The translations under genes and the position numbers were made by a program. A stretch of 64,000 bases of DNA from an uncultured Methanomicrobiales archaeon (GTDB lineage Archaea; Halobacteriota; Methanomicrobia; Methanomicrobiales; Methanospirillaceae). Under the pieces are notes generated by a model. The model had not been told where the DNA came from, ran no database searches, and was given only the letters and a program-made list of their open reading frames with translations. Shown in pieces: positions 24,316 through 33,231 of this stretch. The DNA lies in assembly GCA_949320185.1 (NCBI GenBank), contig CASGHK010000039.1:28845-92844 (forward strand), written 5' to 3'. Numbering within the stretch: the stretch's first letter is position 1; every line of letters starts with the position of its first letter.

Positions 24316-25314
24316 TCATCCCGGGACCGGCGCCGCGTAGATCGCGGTTTTTCCTCCCCGGTAGTCCTGCCAGATGATGGAGTCGCGGCCGACGGCCGGC
24401 CAACCCTGGTCCTCGGGCTGGGTGCAGACCGGGTACTCGGTCATCGTGGAGAGGTTGAACGCGTAGATGTCCCAGTTCTGGTGCCGCCCGTCGACCCACG
24501 CGACCGTGTCGTTTCGGACCTTCGGGAGCCACTGGCGGGCCGGCTCATCGCAGACGACTCGCTCCTCCTTCGAAGAGAGGTTGTAGAGGTAGATGTCGAA
24601 ACCACGTCCCGAACGGTAGTCCTGCCAGACGATCAGGTTCCCCGAGACCGACGGTAGCCACTGACCCCTTTTCTCCCTGCAGATCACCAGTTCCTCACCT
24701 CTTGACAGATTGTAGGCGTAGATATCCCCCGCCGTCTCGTATCCCATCCGGTAGTCCTCCCAGACGACCACGTCCCCGTCGATGTCCGGGTCGTACTGAG
24801 TCTGGGGCTGGATACAGATCGCCCGTTCGGTTCCCGTGACGAGGTCGAAGAGGTAGATGTCGGGGTCCCCGTTCCGTTCATCGACCCAGACGATCCGATC
24901 CCCCGAGATGACGGGGTGTGACTGTTTTGCCGGGTGCAGGCAGATGGGTGTCTCCTCCCCCGTGGTGAGGTTAAAGAGGTAGATGTCCCAGTTCCCGTTC
25001 CGCTTGTCCTGCCAGACCACCCGGTCCCGCCAGATGGAGGGGGTGAACTGAAGCGAGGGGTGCGGGGAGACGATCCGCGAAGTGTGGTTGATGAGCGAGA
25101 AGACCTCGATCTGCGTGACCTGTCCGATTCCGTGTTCCTCCCAGGCAACGAGGTCACCGCTGGTCTCAGGGTAGAGCGGGCTTGAACCGGTGGGAGAGAT
25201 CCTGGTGCCGTCGGCGGACCAGGTGGTGGGGTCTGACGGCTCGAGGGCGACGAGGAAGAGGGCGACGAGCATCAGCAGGACGACCCCTCCGATCAGCAGC
25301 AGGCGTCTGTTCAT
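24316..25314 (-). CDS. Secreted seven-bladed beta-propeller protein (TolB/WD40-like surface repeats)
   Basis: MNRRLLLIGGVVLLMLVALF forms an N-terminal anchor. The rest is about seven ~45-residue repeats of the pattern P.vsGd.IVWqDyRnGn.DIYlyNLttGeE..ic, for example VVWQDKRNGNWDIYLFNL and IVWQDYRSGRGFDIYLYNL. Seven repeats predict a closed seven-blade propeller outside the cell, anchored at its N-terminus. These are abundant in Methanomicrobiales and may bind ligands or partner proteins. The longer frame reaching 26295 is shadow of the NERD gene and is rejected. Confidence 0.85.
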   Translation of the reverse strand: MNRRLLLIGGVVLLMLVALFLVALEPSDPTTWSADGTRISPTGSSPLYPETSGDLVAWEEHGIGQVTQIEVFSLINHTSRIVSPHPSLQFTPSIWRDRVVWQDKRNGNWDIYLFNLTTGEETPICLHPAKQSHPVISGDRIVWVDERNGDPDIYLFDLVTGTERAICIQPQTQYDPDIDGDVVVWEDYRMGYETAGDIYAYNLSRGEELVICREKRGQWLPSVSGNLIVWQDYRSGRGFDIYLYNLSSKEERVVCDEPARQWLPKVRNDTVAWVDGRHQNWDIYAFNLSTMTEYPVCTQPEDQGWPAVGRDSIIWQDYRGGKTAIYAAPVPG

Positions 25315-25443
25315 CGTGTATCCACAAAGAGGGTTATGCGCGCCGAGTTCTAACCGTTCCGGTACACAAAGGTCCGGGCTCGCCGTTTCAAAAAGGAGGA
25401 TGAAAGGTTGATTAGCATTATAGATCATGATCGATAGGGAGAG

Positions 25444-25737
25444 GTGGGGAGCATCGACCACATCCGCTGCATGACCTGCCAGTACTATGTTGTTTCCGAT
25501 CCCATGTCTCCAGACCAGGGAGAATGTCGCAGACGGGCGCCGCGCTTCCCCGGGGATGGAGCGTCTGCCGGGTTTCCGCACGTGCGTGAAGACTGCTGGT
25601 GCGGAGAATGGCTCTCCGAGACTCTGGCGGCGCCTGAACCGGTCCGACTCCGCCCCACCGTCTGTCGGGCGATGGTCGATCCCTTTGTCGAGTCGGACGA
25701 TGCAAAGAGCGAGTTCAACGACATCTGGCTCCCGTGA
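25444..25737 (+). CDS. Small cysteine-rich protein, 97 aa
   Basis: Cysteines are arranged IRCMTCQYYV...GECRRRAP...DCWCGEW...TVCRAM, suggesting a zinc- or iron-sulfur-binding fold. The C-terminal part is acidic. A GTG start at 25444 with agggagag before it is preferred; an internal ATG at 25471 would lose the first cysteine. Similar short CxxC...C...CxC proteins occur in methanogens without a known role. It is followed after ~45 bases by the NERD gene. Confidence 0.6.
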   Translation: MGSIDHIRCMTCQYYVVSDPMSPDQGECRRRAPRFPGDGASAGFPHVREDCWCGEWLSETLAAPEPVRLRPTVCRAMVDPFVESDDAKSEFNDIWLP

Positions 25738-25782
25738 TCCGGACAGTACCTCCCTCCTATCCACCCCGGGACGACGTTGGTC

Positions 25783-26883
25783 ATGACTGTGCTCCGGTTC
25801 TTTTTCGGGGAGCGTTCCCGGCATTCGCACGAGCATGCCCAGCTCCGTGAGGTCGCGGATACCCTTGCGGCATCGGACCTCGAAGGTCCAATCTCTCTCG
25901 TATCGAACTTTCTCCTCGCGAACGGCGAGGTTGACTGCCTGCTCGTGATGCCCCACGGGCTCGTGATCCTCGACCTCAAGGCGTACCTCGGCACGGTCGA
26001 TGGGGTCGAGGAGGGAGAATGGCGTGTGATCGGGCCCGACGGAACCGAGACCCTCCTCCCGGTCAACCTCTTTCACCAGCTCAGGACCCTCCGGTACGAC
26101 CTCATCCGCCGGCTCTTTCGGATTCACGATGATGCATTCCCGCAGATCGAAGACGCTGACCTGCGTAAGGTCGCCGCATGGGGATACTTCCGTCCCGGTT
26201 CGACCTACCCGCCGGGCCAGGTGGAGAAGGACCGGGTCAGGTGGTTCGATATCGTGACCGCCGATACGCTGGTGGAACGGCTGCATCTTGTTCACGCGGG
26301 CTTCACGATCGGAGAGGAGGAGATGGACGCGATCGTCCGTGAGCTCCGGGTCGTTTCCGCGATGGGAATCGCCCCTTCAGGAGATGCACCTGCTCGCCCG
26401 CCACCGCCGCCAGGCGCACTCGGCGCCCCTTACGTTCTCGAGCAGGCGCTCGTCGAGCGGATGGATGCGCTCGTCGCCCGGATGGAGGCGATACCCCGTG
26501 CGATTGCGGACCTCGCCCGTCCCGAGGAGTCCTGTGCCCCTCCTCCCGCAGGGGAGAAACCCTTCGAAGTCGCCGCAGGGGTTTGCTCGGACGCCGTTGG
26601 GCCCGACGAGTCCACGGGTTCGCTCGCAGAGCAGGTCCGCCGGTTTGTCTGTACCGAGTATGCCTCCCGTGCACGGCAGGAAGGACGCACCGAGTTCTCC
26701 GTCACCTCGGGCGAGGTGCACCGGGCGATGGGCCTCTCGAACCGCATGCCCTCCGTCTGCGGAGCACTCCGAAGCCGGCGGCTGGAGGAGGACTGCAGGA
26801 TCGACCTGGTGGAGGAGATCCGGTCCGTGCGCGTCCGGGAGAACAGCGCGACGAACCGCTTCGTCTTCAGGTTGAGGGAGTGA
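25783..26883 (+). CDS. NERD-domain (nuclease-related) protein with C-terminal winged-helix-like region
   Basis: Residues ~15-110 contain a NERD core: EVDCLLVMPHGLVILDLKAY carries the E-x-D ... D/E-x-K residues of the PD-(D/E)xK nuclease fold, with conserved NLFHQLRTLRYDL after it. A proline-rich linker (~205-215) leads to a coiled region (ALVERMDALVARMEAIPRAI). A final ~75-residue alpha/beta segment (SVTSGEVHRAMGLSNRMPSV) looks like a winged-helix DNA-binding domain. Total length is 366. Nuclease or DNA-processing activity is suggested, not shown. Confidence 0.75.
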   Translation: MTVLRFFFGERSRHSHEHAQLREVADTLAASDLEGPISLVSNFLLANGEVDCLLVMPHGLVILDLKAYLGTVDGVEEGEWRVIGPDGTETLLPVNLFHQLRTLRYDLIRRLFRIHDDAFPQIEDADLRKVAAWGYFRPGSTYPPGQVEKDRVRWFDIVTADTLVERLHLVHAGFTIGEEEMDAIVRELRVVSAMGIAPSGDAPARPPPPPGALGAPYVLEQALVERMDALVARMEAIPRAIADLARPEESCAPPPAGEKPFEVAAGVCSDAVGPDESTGSLAEQVRRFVCTEYASRARQEGRTEFSVTSGEVHRAMGLSNRMPSVCGALRSRRLEEDCRIDLVEEIRSVRVRENSATNRFVFRLRE

Positions 26884-26901
26884 GATAGCAGGCCCGAGTC
26901 G

Positions 26902-28248
26902 TCAGGTCTTCTCCACTGGGAACCCAGCCGCTACCCAGGCAGCGAACCCCCCGAGGACGTTTCCGACCATTTGTACCCCTCGTGCTGCCAGCAGGCTCGC
27001 ACCGAGGCTTCCCTTGAACCCGACATCACAGTGGACCATGATAAGCCGGTCGAGTGGAACCTCGTCGATCCGGCGGGGGAGCTCCCCTGCATAGATGTGC
27101 ATCGAACCCGGGATCGCCCCCCTCTCCTCCCGGTTCGTGCTGTCGCGGACATCCAGTACCAGGACCTCGTCCAGGCGAGCGTTCAGTTCCTGCACCGTCC
27201 AGGTCTCGATCCTGCCGACAGCGCGGGCCCCGCGGAGCCAGGAGGCGAAGCCCCCTCCCAGGTACCCGGCGATGTTGTCGAACCCGAGACGGACGAAGTG
27301 GGCCGCCGCATCGTGGATCTCCTGGTTGAAATCGTCGACCAGGGCGATGGGCGTGTCGTAGTCGAGTGTCCAGCCGATGAAGAGGGGGAGCCCGTCCCTC
27401 CAGATGTTGATGCTCCCCGGGACGTGGCCCGCCGCGAACGCGGTTGGAGAACGAATATCGACCACCTGCATCCCTTCGAGGTCCGCCGGTGTGAGCGGAT
27501 GCAGGGTGCAGAGATCGGGCGTCACCGGCGGGCCGGCGAGGTTGAGGCGCTCCATCTCCCTGAAGTAGGGTGCGATGTACCCCCTCTCTCGCGCCTTGCG
27601 GCTGACGAACGTCTCACGGTCGAGCTGGAGGTACGGATTCGAGGTCCGTTCGATTCCGATCGTGGTGAACGGGAGGTCGCTGATCGACGGGCCGCAGACC
27701 GACCCGGCCCCGTGCGCAGGGCAGACGATCGTCCCGTCCCCGAGGGGCAGGAGGACCTGGTGCAACGAGTCGTAGAGGCGCCGTGCGTTCGCCACCGGGT
27801 CATCGCCCGCGAGGTCGACCCGACCGACGGAGCCTGCGAAGAGGGCGTCCCCGGAAAAGACCATCACCGGCCGATGCGGGACCGATGGCTCGTAGAGGGC
27901 GAACGACAGTGACTCATTCGTGTGGCCTGGTGTCTCCAGCGCGACGACCTGGAGGGGGCCGACCTGGAACCGGTCCCCGTGGTGCGCGGGCGAGCCGAAT
28001 GCGAACGGAATGGCGGAGCCGTGATGGATCGCCGCGCCGGTACGTCGTGCCAGGTCGACCGTGCCCGTCACGTAGTCTTCGTTCCGGTGCGTCTCGAAGA
28101 GATGCGTGATCGACGCCCGGTGCGCCGCCGCCCGGTCGAGGTAGACGTCACCGTCCCTTCGTGGGTCGATCACAGCCGCTTCGCCGTTGCCCCCGACGAG
28201 GTACGACTGGTGGGCCAGACCTTCGGACCGAATTATTTCTAAGAACAT
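26902..28248 (-). CDS. MBL-fold hydrolase with two C-terminal rhodanese domains
   Basis: The N-terminal ~240 residues form a metallo-beta-lactamase domain. The metal motif reads ETHRNEDYVTG, so the usual second His is Asn (H54, N56, D58); this variant is known in one MBL-rhodanese subgroup. CPAHGAGSVCG follows. The first rhodanese domain (~260-345) has VDD in place of its catalytic Cys loop. The second (~355-448) keeps it in MVHCDVGFKGS. The relatives with the full site are persulfide dioxygenases or polysulfide-handling enzymes. A sulfur-transfer role is likely. Confidence 0.85.
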   Translation of the reverse strand: MFLEIIRSEGLAHQSYLVGGNGEAAVIDPRRDGDVYLDRAAAHRASITHLFETHRNEDYVTGTVDLARRTGAAIHHGSAIPFAFGSPAHHGDRFQVGPLQVVALETPGHTNESLSFALYEPSVPHRPVMVFSGDALFAGSVGRVDLAGDDPVANARRLYDSLHQVLLPLGDGTIVCPAHGAGSVCGPSISDLPFTTIGIERTSNPYLQLDRETFVSRKARERGYIAPYFREMERLNLAGPPVTPDLCTLHPLTPADLEGMQVVDIRSPTAFAAGHVPGSINIWRDGLPLFIGWTLDYDTPIALVDDFNQEIHDAAAHFVRLGFDNIAGYLGGGFASWLRGARAVGRIETWTVQELNARLDEVLVLDVRDSTNREERGAIPGSMHIYAGELPRRIDEVPLDRLIMVHCDVGFKGSLGASLLAARGVQMVGNVLGGFAAWVAAGFPVEKT

Positions 28249-28338
28249 ACCGATACTCCTTTCTCATTCCAGGGAACCGAAAATGCTAACGATGCATCCT
28301 ATCCCATGGTAGTTAAACAGAACTGTTCGCGGTCTTCC

Positions 28339-29619
28339 ATGCACGCATCCACCTGCCTCCTCGTCCTCCTCCTCGTCGTCACAGCCGTCCCCACGGTCGA
28401 CGGTGCGAGCCGGCTCCTGCTCTCCTCGGTTCCTCCCGGCGCCGAGGTCCTGGTAAATGGAAGCGTGGCGGGCACGACCCCGGTCGACCTCACCCGCGCT
28501 CCGGGCACATACGCCGTCACTTTCCGACTCGATGGCTATGACCCGTACGAGACCGTCGTCCTGCTCGCATCGGACGAAAGCCGATCGGTGGAGGCGCTCC
28601 TCCGGGTCGCTCCCGGCGTGGGGACGCTCCGGGTGACGAGCACCCCTGACGGGGCGGAGGTCTATCTCGATGGGACGGTGATCGGCCGAACACCCTACGC
28701 CTCGGGGAGAATCGATGCGGGGACGCACGACATCGCCCTCGTCCTCGAGGGCTTCGACCGGTACGTCGAGCAGATCACCGTCCTGGATGGACGACTGACC
28801 CGGGTCGAGGTGGCGCTCACCCGGACGCCGACGACGGGCACCCTCGCGGTCCTCTCCTCCCCGGCAGGTGCGTCGGTCCGGGTCGACGGGGTGGACCGGG
28901 GCCAGACCCCGTTCGAGGGACGGGGGTTCGGACCCGGAACGCACCTGGTTGAACTGCGAATGGCAGGGTATCAGGACTACCGGGTCCAGGCGGTCGTCGG
29001 GGCGAACCGGCGGACCGAGGTCGTCACGACCCTCGAACCCCTGCCGCCTCCCGGACGCCTTTTCATCACGTCGGAACCTTCCGGGGCAGATGTCTCTCTC
29101 GATGGAGTGGTGCGGGGTCTCTCCCCCATCACTCTCGAGGCATCCCCAGGAGTGCACGAGGTCCGGCTGGGAGCGGACGGGTACCAGGCGGAGACGGTGA
29201 TCGCGCAGGTCGTGAGCGGGAACGAGACCCCGCTCCACCTCTCCCTCCTTCCCGCCACCAGTGGGACGGCGTCTCCTTCCTCCGTCACGGGTTCGGTTCG
29301 CGTCGTCTCCGAGCCGCAGGGAGCCGCAATCATCGTGGACGGGGAGCAGCGGGGGGTCGCACCGAGAACGGTACGGGGGCTCTCGCCGGGGGAACACCGA
29401 CTTGTCCTCTCGGTGTCGGGGTACTCATCGCACGAGGAGACGATCTCTGTGATAGCCGGTGAGACCCTGCTCGTGAACCGGACACTGGCCCGATCGATTA
29501 CAACCCCGTCGAACCGGACGACGGCGACCACGACACCGGCGAAGTCCGCCATCTCCCTGTCCGCCTCAACTTCGGCACTCGTCCTCGCGCTCCTCCTCGC
29601 CACGCGCCGTCGCACCTGA
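28339..29619 (+). CDS. Secreted PEGA-repeat protein, membrane-anchored at the C-terminus
   Basis: After a signal peptide (MHASTCLLVLLLVVTAVPTVDG) come five PEGA repeats of about 70 residues. Each has the core P.GA.V.vDG...G.TP...GT..V.l...GY......v (for example SSVPPGAEVLVNGSVAG and SEPQGAAIIVDGEQRG). A Thr-rich linker and a hydrophobic C-terminus ending ATRRRT follow, like an archaeal surface anchor. PEGA domains are thought to bind cell-surface layers. The ATG at 28339 is preferred over an upstream start at 28306 because it begins the signal peptide. It lies 78 bases before the S8 protease gene. Confidence 0.88.
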   Translation: MHASTCLLVLLLVVTAVPTVDGASRLLLSSVPPGAEVLVNGSVAGTTPVDLTRAPGTYAVTFRLDGYDPYETVVLLASDESRSVEALLRVAPGVGTLRVTSTPDGAEVYLDGTVIGRTPYASGRIDAGTHDIALVLEGFDRYVEQITVLDGRLTRVEVALTRTPTTGTLAVLSSPAGASVRVDGVDRGQTPFEGRGFGPGTHLVELRMAGYQDYRVQAVVGANRRTEVVTTLEPLPPPGRLFITSEPSGADVSLDGVVRGLSPITLEASPGVHEVRLGADGYQAETVIAQVVSGNETPLHLSLLPATSGTASPSSVTGSVRVVSEPQGAAIIVDGEQRGVAPRTVRGLSPGEHRLVLSVSGYSSHEETISVIAGETLLVNRTLARSITTPSNRTTATTTPAKSAISLSASTSALVLALLLATRRRT

Positions 29620-29697
29620 ACCCTTGTGAGCCGCAATACTGATGTACCCGCGATGTAATGGTTGTATGACGTCTCGTCCTGGAGGCTGTATCTCCGT

Positions 29698-31674
29698 ATG
29701 AACCAGCGAACCCTGCAGGGCTGCCGTGCCGGGATGGCACTGCTGCTCATCCTGTTGGCCGGTGCGCTCTGTGCCGGCCCTGCGGCCGCCGTCGACCCCG
29801 GGGAGTCCTCCCGGGCGGTTGCCGCCTCCGTGCTTGCTGCCGAGAGCACCGACCATCAGGAGGAATCGTGCCTCTCGACCCCGCTCCTGGAATGGCTCGA
29901 CAGTCACGGGCAGCCCGAACTCCAGGCTTCGACCGGTCCCGAGGCGCGGACCTTCGTCTATGTCCTTCTCGAGGCTGGCACCCCGACATCGGTCCTGGAC
30001 CGCGTGCTCACGGGGATCGATGACCGGGACGAAGGAGCCGGGATCGTCACGGCGCGGGTTACGGTGGACGAGCTCCGCGCTCTCGCGGTGACTCCGGCGG
30101 TCCGGTCTGTCCGCGAAGTGAGCCGACCGGTCCTCTCATCAGGTCGGATCACCTCAGCCGGCGACGCGATCCTTCGGGCCGACCTCGTTCGGGCCCGTAC
30201 CGGGCTCACGGGGAGCGGCATCCGGGTGGGCGTGATCTCGGACGGGGTCGAGAGCCTCGCCGAGGCGCAGGCAGGCGGCGACGCCCCCCAGGGTATCCAC
30301 ATCGTCTCGAACCAACAGGGTGGCGACGAGGGGACGGCGATGCTCGAGATCGTTCATGACCTTGCCCCGGGAGCCGAGCTCTACTTCCACGACCACGGCG
30401 ACAGCATCCTGGAGTTCAACCAGGCGATCGACTCCCTTGCCGCAGCGGGCTGCCGGGTGATCGTCGACGACGTGGCCTGGCCGCGTGAGCCCTTCTTCGA
30501 GGATGGCGTGATTGCCACTCACCTGGCGGGCCTCCTGGCCTCCCACGACATAGTCTACGTGAGTGCGACCGGCAACTACGCGCGCCAGCACTACCAGGGC
30601 CTCTTCCGAAACGGAAACGATGGTTTCCACGACTTCTCGGGGACCGGTTCCGATCGCCCGTTCCTCTACGCAGACCTCCCCAGCGGCTCCTCGATCCAGG
30701 TGGTGCTCCAGTGGGACGAGCCGTTCGGCGCTTCAAGCCAGGACTTCGACCTCTTCCTGGTCGACACGATCACCGGCGAGATCCTCGACTCCTCCATGAA
30801 CGCGCAGCACAGGAACGGAGATCCGTTCGAGGCGTTCGTCTGGAACAACTACGGGCAGGACCTCGAGGCGGCGATCGTGGTGTTCGACGCGAGCGGCGGT
30901 GGGACCGGCAGGACCCTCGAGCTCTATGCGTATCCATCGACCACCGCATCCCTGTACGACGAGAACCTGGTCGCTGGAGACGGGATCTATGGTCACCAGG
31001 CAGTTCCGTCCGTTGTGTCCGTGGGCGCTGTGAGCGCGGCGGACCCCGAGACGATCGAACCGTTCTCCTCGAACGGGCCCGTAACCCACGTCTCCCCGGT
31101 TCGAACGGTCCGCCAGAAGCCCGATATCTGCGGGATAGACCGGGTCGAAGTCTCGGGGGCCGGAGGGTTCAGGACGACCTTCGTCGGTACGTCGGCGGCC
31201 TCACCCCATATTGCCGGTGTTTGCGCCCTGGTCTGGTCCGCTCGTCCAGGAATCTCCGCGGACGAGGTGCGATCTTCTCTCTATCGATCGGCGACCGACC
31301 TCGGTGCCTTCGGGTGGGACCCGGTCTTCGGGTACGGACGCGCCGATGCACTCACGATGTACAGCATCATCACCACGGGTGCCGTAACTCCTCAACCGAC
31401 GTTGCCCCCAACCCCGGTGACAACGACACCGGGCATGGTGATTACCCCGACATCCCCGACACCGACACCCGTCCCGACCGTCGAGTTCGGCCGGACTCCC
31501 TTCGGTCGACGTTCCTCCGGTAGCAGTTTCGGGTCGGGCGGGACGACCGGCCCGGTGGTGACGACCCCCTCGCCCACCCTGCTCCCGACCGGGCGGGGTG
31601 GCGGTGAGTCCGGCACGACCTCCCGACCGTTCCAGCGGTGGTACCCGTTCGACGGTTGGGGGATCGCCCGATAG
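29698..31674 (+). CDS. Secreted subtilisin-fold (S8) peptidase with Glu in place of the catalytic His
   Basis: A signal peptide (~1-31) precedes a propeptide-like region and a subtilase domain. The nucleophile S499 (VGTSAASPHIAG), the Asp D182 (GVISDGV) and the oxyanion Asn N293 (SATGNYA) are present. At the position of the HGT motif the sequence is GGDEGTAMLEIVH, so Glu211 replaces His. A jelly-roll-like insert (~320-415) lies before the Ser motif. The C-terminus is a Thr/Pro-rich stalk. It is probably an extracellular protease or a pseudo-enzyme relative, next to the PEGA protein. Confidence 0.85.
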   Translation: MNQRTLQGCRAGMALLLILLAGALCAGPAAAVDPGESSRAVAASVLAAESTDHQEESCLSTPLLEWLDSHGQPELQASTGPEARTFVYVLLEAGTPTSVLDRVLTGIDDRDEGAGIVTARVTVDELRALAVTPAVRSVREVSRPVLSSGRITSAGDAILRADLVRARTGLTGSGIRVGVISDGVESLAEAQAGGDAPQGIHIVSNQQGGDEGTAMLEIVHDLAPGAELYFHDHGDSILEFNQAIDSLAAAGCRVIVDDVAWPREPFFEDGVIATHLAGLLASHDIVYVSATGNYARQHYQGLFRNGNDGFHDFSGTGSDRPFLYADLPSGSSIQVVLQWDEPFGASSQDFDLFLVDTITGEILDSSMNAQHRNGDPFEAFVWNNYGQDLEAAIVVFDASGGGTGRTLELYAYPSTTASLYDENLVAGDGIYGHQAVPSVVSVGAVSAADPETIEPFSSNGPVTHVSPVRTVRQKPDICGIDRVEVSGAGGFRTTFVGTSAASPHIAGVCALVWSARPGISADEVRSSLYRSATDLGAFGWDPVFGYGRADALTMYSIITTGAVTPQPTLPPTPVTTTPGMVITPTSPTPTPVPTVEFGRTPFGRRSSGSSFGSGGTTGPVVTTPSPTLLPTGRGGGESGTTSRPFQRWYPFDGWGIAR

Positions 31675-31726
31675 GTGCCGATCTACAGGATCGGCTTAAT
31701 CCCCTTCCCAATCAAACCATCCTGGT

Positions 31727-32083
31727 ATGACTGTGGACCGGGATCAGGCGATCTTCGAGGCGGGTATCAAACTCGGGGCGCTCTATCACCAGTGGGTGGG
31801 AACCCCGATCTCACCCCAGACCTCCGAGGTGGTCGAGGAGGCGATCGAGCAGGCGGTCGGCCTCCAGCCGTGCGTCGAGGAGATCACGGTTCGTCTCGAT
31901 ACACGGAGGATGCGCCCGAACGAGTTCGGGTACAGCGAGCTCTCTGGCCTGATGTTCGACGTTGAGATCACGACCCGGTGCAACGATACAACCTGCCGCG
32001 CTCGCCTCGCCCCCCACGGCGAATATCCCCTGATGTCGATCCTCTCCATCCATGATGCCGCATCGGTTTCCGATCACCGATGA
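31727..32083 (+). CDS. mptD: Archaeal dihydroneopterin aldolase MptD
   Basis: The 118-residue protein starts DRDQAIFEAGIKLGALYHQW, the conserved N-terminus of the DUF381/MptD family, and contains VEEAIEQAVGLQP and FGYSELSGLMFDVEI. MptD cleaves dihydroneopterin to hydroxymethyldihydropterin and glycolaldehyde in tetrahydromethanopterin synthesis. The next gene starts 32 bases before this one stops. No other pterin gene is nearby. Confidence 0.88.
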   Translation: MTVDRDQAIFEAGIKLGALYHQWVGTPISPQTSEVVEEAIEQAVGLQPCVEEITVRLDTRRMRPNEFGYSELSGLMFDVEITTRCNDTTCRARLAPHGEYPLMSILSIHDAASVSDHR

Positions 32084-32879
32084 TCACATCCATATCGACC
32101 TCCTGAACGGACGGGGGGTCGAAGCGGCAAAGGAGTTCTTCCGCGCCGGCGGGACGCATATGTTCCTTGTCGCCAAGCCGTCCTGGTCGTTCGGCATCGT
32201 TCCCTCCTGCGGGGACGACTACCGGGCGGTCTTCGATGCGACCCTTGCGGTGGCAGACAAGGTGCGACAGGTCGGCCCGGTCGTCTTTCCGGTGCTCGGT
32301 GTCCACCCGGCGGAGATCACGTACTTCGCCGATCGCCGCCCCGCAGCGGAGTCCGCCCGTATCATGGAGGAGGGGCTCGAAGTTGCAGCAGAGTACGTGC
32401 GGGAGGGGCGCGCCGTGGCCCTCAAGAGCGGACGCCCGCACTACGACGCAGGGGAGGAGATTGCCTGCCTCTCGAACCGGGTACTGGCCCGGGCCCTCAC
32501 CCTTGCAGCTCGCGAGGGGTGCGCCCTCCAGATCCATGCCGAGAGCGGTCCGTGCGAGGACGTCGTCGGCATGGCCCGCGCGGCCGGGATGGACCCCACC
32601 CGAGTGGTCAAACACTTCGCCGATCCCTCGACCCCCCTCGTCCCGTCCCTGATAGCCCGGCACGAGGCGGTCCCCGAGGTTGCCGGCACCGGGCGAGGAT
32701 TTATGCTCGAGAGCGACTACATGGACGAGCTCGAGCGGCCGGGAGCCGTGATCGGGCCTAAATCCGTCCCGCGCTTCACGCTTCGCCTGATCGAGAGTGG
32801 TGCTCTCGACGAGGAGGCCCTCGTCCGCTGCCACGTGGAGACCCCGTCTCGCACCTACGGGGTCGAGATCGTCCTCTGA
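32052..32879 (+). CDS. TatD-like metal-dependent hydrolase
   Basis: This 275-residue TIM-barrel protein has an N-terminal DDHIHID metal motif, FPVLGVHPAE, LQIHAESG (the third His) and VVKHFAD (the fourth). All fit the TatD/amidohydrolase branch found in methanogens. The start could be either of two adjacent ATGs (32052, 32055). It overlaps mptD by 32 bases. TatD proteins in other organisms are nucleases; the archaeal branch is uncharacterised. Confidence 0.82.
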   Translation: MMPHRFPITDDHIHIDLLNGRGVEAAKEFFRAGGTHMFLVAKPSWSFGIVPSCGDDYRAVFDATLAVADKVRQVGPVVFPVLGVHPAEITYFADRRPAAESARIMEEGLEVAAEYVREGRAVALKSGRPHYDAGEEIACLSNRVLARALTLAAREGCALQIHAESGPCEDVVGMARAAGMDPTRVVKHFADPSTPLVPSLIARHEAVPEVAGTGRGFMLESDYMDELERPGAVIGPKSVPRFTLRLIESGALDEEALVRCHVETPSRTYGVEIVL

Positions 32880-32897
32880 CAAAAAGACGCCCATACG

Positions 32898-32912
32898 AGC
32901 ACTTTTTTAATC
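32898..32912 (+). promoter_or_regulatory. Probable TATA box of the DUF424-nmd3-coaBC operon
   Basis: The A/T-rich acttttttaatc sits 16-30 bases before the ATG at 32928 and follows the end of the TatD-like gene. The T-run could also serve as that gene's terminator. Inferred by eye. Confidence 0.4.
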
Positions 32913-32927
32913 ACTCCGGGCGACCAG

Positions 32928-33230
32928 ATGAGCAGCATGTATCTCAAGGTTCACCGCGTGCCGGGCGAGGGCGAGGTGGTGGCGATCTGCGACCGGGAGC
33001 TGCTGAACCGGACCCTCAGGCACGGGGGCGTGGACGTCCGTATCACCGGGGGCTTCTTCGGTGATCGGCTCGTGGACGAAAAAGAGGCACGGGAGGCCCT
33101 CCGTTCGGCCGGGAACATCAATCTCTTCGGCAGACGCTCGGTACGCCTCGCGTGCGACATCGGGCTCCTGAGCGAGTCGGACTGCCTGATGATTGAGGAC
33201 GTACCGCACGCCCAGGTCTATCTCATCTGA
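32928..33230 (+). CDS. DUF424 family protein
   Basis: A 100-residue basic/acidic mixed protein with the DUF424 pattern: MYLKVHRVPGEGEVVAICDRELLNRTL, then FFGDRLVDEKEAREAL and the NINLFGRRSVRLAC loop. The family is archaeal and commonly sits beside translation genes. Its ATG at 32928 lies next to a second in-frame ATG (MSSM). The stop is one base before the nmd3 start, so the two are likely co-translated. Function unknown, probably linked to ribosome or RNA processing. Confidence 0.85.
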   Translation: MSSMYLKVHRVPGEGEVVAICDRELLNRTLRHGGVDVRITGGFFGDRLVDEKEAREALRSAGNINLFGRRSVRLACDIGLLSESDCLMIEDVPHAQVYLI

Positions 33231-33231
33231 C

